Origin: Salibacterium halotolerans
Lineage (GTDB): Bacteria > Bacillota > Bacilli > Bacillales > Marinococcaceae
Reading direction: 5' to 3'
DNA length: 64,000 bases
Assembly (NCBI RefSeq): GCF_900115625.1
Contig: NZ_FOXD01000003.1
Coordinates: forward strand, 186,001-250,000
Part shown: positions 61,572-64,000 of the stretch, in pieces
Layout of the letters: each line of letters opens with the position of its first letter
Numbering within the stretch: position 1 is the first letter of the stretch
Translations under genes and position numbers: made by a program
The notes under the pieces: model-generated
Told to the model about the DNA's origin: nothing
Database searches by the model: none
What the model saw: the letters and a program-made list of their open reading frames with translations, nothing else

Positions 61572-62906
61572 ATGCTGGAAGTAAAAGAACTGCAGGGTGG
61601 TTACAACGGTGTGTCCATCCTGGAACATATTGAATTTCATGCAGAGCCTGGAGAGGTGATTGGTGTTATCGGGCCGAATGGAAGCGGCAAGTCAACGCTT
61701 CTTAAAATGCTGTACAGGGAGATGAAGCCGCTTTCGGGAAACATTTTTCTGAACAAACAGCCTCTCCATGCCCTCACACAAAAACAGATCGCTTCGCAGC
61801 TGGCTGTTCTCCCGCAGCAGGAAGGATACATTTTTTCCTACACGGTGTTTGATGTGGTGGAGCTGGGGCGTTATCCATATCAGAAAGGATGGTTCGGCCA
61901 GCGCAGCAGCAACGATCTGGCCGTGATAAAGGAGGCCATGCGTCAGACTAACGTCGAACACCTGGGTCAAAGGACACTCGATCAACTGAGCGGAGGGGAA
62001 AAGCAGCGCGTGTTTCTGGCGAGAGCAATGGCGCAGGAACCCCAATGCCTGGTGCTGGATGAACCGACCAATCATCTCGATATTGCTTATCAGATGCATC
62101 TTTTTGATACATTGAAACGCTGGGCGGTAAAAAGAGGAATGACAGTCATTGCAGCAATTCATGACCTTAATCTTGCCGCTTTATATAGTGACAGGCTGCT
62201 GCTCTTGAACGATGGGAGACAGGAGTGTCTGGATACCCCGGGGATTGTCCTTGCGAAGGAGCGGATGGAGAAGGTATATGGAACGTCCTTTTCCTATGTG
62301 TTTCATCCATCCTTCCCGCGTCCGCAGTTTATGCTCGAACCGGAACGATTTTCAAAGCCGCATGGCAGCCCTTTATTTACCGGTATCATCAAAGAAGAGC
62401 GGGAAGGTCAGCCGTGCCTTTCTTCCTCTATATACTGGAAAACATTGTCGACTTCCGCAGATGCCGGAGGGTTCGGCTGGAGCAGAACGTTTCCCCTTTT
62501 TCCTGAAAAAGAACGGGCAGGCATCACACATCCAAGTCGACGAGAATGTTTTGCTGGCAAAAGCACAAACGGTCATATACTGATGTATGCAGCCATTACC
62601 GCAGAAAAAACAGATAATCGCAGGACGGACTGGATTCCTGCATATGGAGAGGTCTTTTTATTTATCGATACATGGTTGAACGAAGCCCGGATGGCGTCCG
62701 TACTCGCTGATGCAGCGGAAGCAAAAGGACAGGTAAAAGGCAGCCTTGATAACGGTGGAACACCGGTATTCGATGGTGGTATAACAATCACCATTTGTAT
62801 TCCGGAAGATGGACCAACCGCAGAATCTCTGTCCGACATACGACGTGCTGCAGCAGAAGTCGTATATGACCGGCTGTCCAGAGCGGGTGGTGCAAAGTGG
62901 CAATGA
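61572..62906 (+). CDS. btuD: BtuD ATPase fused to a CbiZ-like adenosylcobinamide amidohydrolase domain
   Basis: A 444-residue fusion. Residues 1-255 form an ABC ATPase: Walker A GPNGSGKST near 37, Q-loop, signature LSGGEKQRVF, Walker B CLVLDEPTNHLD, and switch His in AIHDLN. Residues about 260-444 look like a diverged CbiZ domain: LSTSADAGGFGWS matches the CbiZ LSSA...GGFG motif and FLFIDTWLNEARMASVLADAAEAK matches the helix bearing TEAK. The CbiZ GTGTD motif appears only as FDGGIT. CbiZ removes the side chain of incomplete or foreign corrinoids so that they can be rebuilt. The fusion would link uptake to remodelling. GAGGAGATAA precedes the ATG. Confidence 0.82.
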   Translation: MLEVKELQGGYNGVSILEHIEFHAEPGEVIGVIGPNGSGKSTLLKMLYREMKPLSGNIFLNKQPLHALTQKQIASQLAVLPQQEGYIFSYTVFDVVELGRYPYQKGWFGQRSSNDLAVIKEAMRQTNVEHLGQRTLDQLSGGEKQRVFLARAMAQEPQCLVLDEPTNHLDIAYQMHLFDTLKRWAVKRGMTVIAAIHDLNLAALYSDRLLLLNDGRQECLDTPGIVLAKERMEKVYGTSFSYVFHPSFPRPQFMLEPERFSKPHGSPLFTGIIKEEREGQPCLSSSIYWKTLSTSADAGGFGWSRTFPLFPEKERAGITHPSRRECFAGKSTNGHILMYAAITAEKTDNRRTDWIPAYGEVFLFIDTWLNEARMASVLADAAEAKGQVKGSLDNGGTPVFDGGITITICIPEDGPTAESLSDIRRAAAEVVYDRLSRAGGAKWQ

Positions 62907-62933
62907 TCTGAAACGAACAAAAGGAGTGTTGAG

Positions 62934-63512
62934 ATGGTGAGACTGTATACGAGAAGCGGAGACAAAGGCCGGACGAGAGTGATCGGTGGGACAAGAGATA
63001 AAGATGACATCAGAGTGGAGGCATATGGAACGTGTGATGAACTGAATGCTTTTACCGCCAAAGCAGAAGCAGTCCTGGATAAGCAGCTGTTTCCGGATAT
63101 CGCAGCAGAACTCACCCGTATCCAGCATGAATTGTTCGACTGCGGTAGCGATCTTGCTTCCGTCAAAGAGGATGCCGTGTGGAAAATGGATGATCAGCCT
63201 GTTTCCCGCCTCGAGAAAAGCATTGATGTTTATACAGAGGAAGCGCCGGAGCTTCAGCGGTTCATCCTGCCGGGCGGATCTTCAGCGGCCGCTGAACTGC
63301 ATATCTGCAGAACGATTGCGCGGAGAACGGAACGGATCATTACAGCACTGGCCAAAGAAGAAACCATGAATGGTGAGGTGCTCACCTATATAAACCGCCT
63401 GTCCGATTACTTTTTTGCGGCAGCGCGGGTTGTCAATTCGAGAATGAACGTTGCTGATGTGGAATACGAACGGAGTGCGGTCGTTTTCCGCGCTCACCAT
63501 GACAAAACATAG
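62934..63512 (+). CDS. pduO: Cob(I)alamin adenosyltransferase, PduO type
   Basis: A 192-residue trimeric adenosyltransferase that makes adenosylcobalamin or adenosylcobinamide from ATP. Motifs: TRSGDKGRTRVIGG at the N-terminus, VEAYGTCDELNAF, ILPGGSSAAAELHICRTIARRTER and INRLSDYFFAAARVVN. AAAGGAG lies before the ATG. It is the last gene of the riboswitch-controlled group, 27 bp after btuD/CbiZ, and acts on the salvaged corrinoids. B. subtilis YvqK is the counterpart. Confidence 0.93.
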   Translation: MVRLYTRSGDKGRTRVIGGTRDKDDIRVEAYGTCDELNAFTAKAEAVLDKQLFPDIAAELTRIQHELFDCGSDLASVKEDAVWKMDDQPVSRLEKSIDVYTEEAPELQRFILPGGSSAAAELHICRTIARRTERIITALAKEETMNGEVLTYINRLSDYFFAAARVVNSRMNVADVEYERSAVVFRAHHDKT

Positions 63513-63636
63513 GCATACAATTTGCGGCACCGCTTGGTCTATGCTGCATCGTAAAAAGGAGTCATAAAGACAGACAAGCCGTCATATGCTTATAGTGGCA
63601 TGATACTTCACATCAAAAAATGGAGGTTATCCATAT

Positions 63637-64000
63637 ATGTCATATGTACAACGGTTTATACTCGTCGGCTTTTTTACATTGTTTCTCGCGCTGCTCTTCT
63701 TTTTTATCGGTGCTTCGTCCATGTATGCTTATCAAGGAGACGAGGACTACATATGGCCGGTGGACGGCGGCGGGGTGTTGACCGACACGTTCGGCTCAAG
63801 ACAGGGGAACCATGATGGAATAGATATTGCCGCTGCAACCGGCACCCAAGTGATAGCTGCCGCAGATGGCGAAGTTACGCGCTCGGATTACTCTTCTTCG
63901 TACGGGCATGTTGTCATGATACAGCATCATGATGACTCAGAGACCGTGTATGCCCATTTGTCAAAAAGATCAGTGAAAGACGGAGAAAAAGTGGAACAGG
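63637..64000 (+). CDS. M23-family (LytM) peptidase, N-terminal part (cut by window end)
   Basis: The frame is open to the window end (121 residues visible). N-terminal hydrophobic segment at about 7-28 (signal or membrane anchor), then a LytM domain: FGSRQGNHDGIDIAA with the zinc ligands His and Asp, and YAHLS with the second His motif. Such proteins cut peptidoglycan cross-bridges or, when degenerate, act as scaffolds like SpoIIQ; the metal motifs here are intact. Start is ATG 63637, 10 nt after GGAGG. The 124 bp before it show no clear promoter. Confidence 0.85.
   Translation, partial: MSYVQRFILVGFFTLFLALLFFFIGASSMYAYQGDEDYIWPVDGGGVLTDTFGSRQGNHDGIDIAAATGTQVIAAADGEVTRSDYSSSYGHVVMIQHHDDSETVYAHLSKRSVKDGEKVEQ

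Overview
The window is a contiguous piece of a spore-forming Bacillaceae chromosome. Gene order follows the Bacillus subtilis bkd-yqi-yqj-fur-xerD-spoIIA-spoVA-lysA-rib-scp-dacB-spm-rluB-res region, with local rearrangements. Proteins are acidic and base composition is fairly balanced, which would fit a halophilic or alkaliphilic member of the family; that placement is inference only. Almost everything is transcribed left to right. There are no phages, CRISPR arrays, rRNA operons or intact insertion sequences.

Layout. 1-8 kb: end of a membrane protein, yqzF, and the branched-chain 2-oxoacid dehydrogenase operon (lpdV-bkdAA-bkdAB-bkdB) without the usual bkdR/ptb/bcd/buk; then bacilliredoxin and tRNA-Arg(CCG). 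7-20 kb: YqjA-like membrane protein, L,D-transpeptidase, the tiny Prli42 gene, M20 peptidase, DNA polymerase IV, a FliK-like/FlhB-like pair behind a SigD-type promoter, YaaR, a LMW-PTP/fructosamine-kinase pair, asparagine synthetase, a structured intergenic repeat, and a PTS IIA/antiterminator pair. 20-32 kb: citramalate synthase, UppP, a ResA-like thioredoxin, NudF, SpoIIM, Fur, XerD, and a nucleoside salvage operon with two tandem PNP paralogues. 32-39 kb: dacF-spoIIA-sigF and a shortened spoVA operon (AA-AB-AF), then lysA. 39-43.6 kb: FMN riboswitch and riboflavin operon. 43-52 kb: scpAB, a separate spoVAC-AD-AE cluster with a spore lipoprotein and a divergent DUF421 protein, dacB-spmA-spmB, and a second copy-bearing repeat element. 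52-58 kb: rluB and resBCDE (resA is elsewhere, at 23 kb). 58-64 kb: a methyltransferase, a cobalamin riboswitch controlling btuF-btuC-btuD/CbiZ-pduO, and the start of an M23 peptidase.

How it fits together. Much of the window serves sporulation: SigF with its switch proteins, dacF behind a SigF-type promoter, two spoVA clusters each behind a SigG-type promoter, spoIIM, spmAB and dacB. Other blocks are metabolic: riboflavin synthesis, cobalamin uptake and remodelling, nucleoside salvage, and cytochrome c maturation with its ResDE regulator.

The most unusual material is (1) two intergenic elements with terminal inverted repeats that share a 55-nt core (three copies in all), whose G-U wobble pattern implies a structured RNA with fixed polarity; (2) the split spoVA system; (3) paired PNPs that differ at the two purine-recognition residues; (4) the FliK/FlhB-like pair; and (5) a probable RBS-masking terminator hairpin before spoIIM. 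Functional assignments rest on motif recognition by eye; no database search was run.
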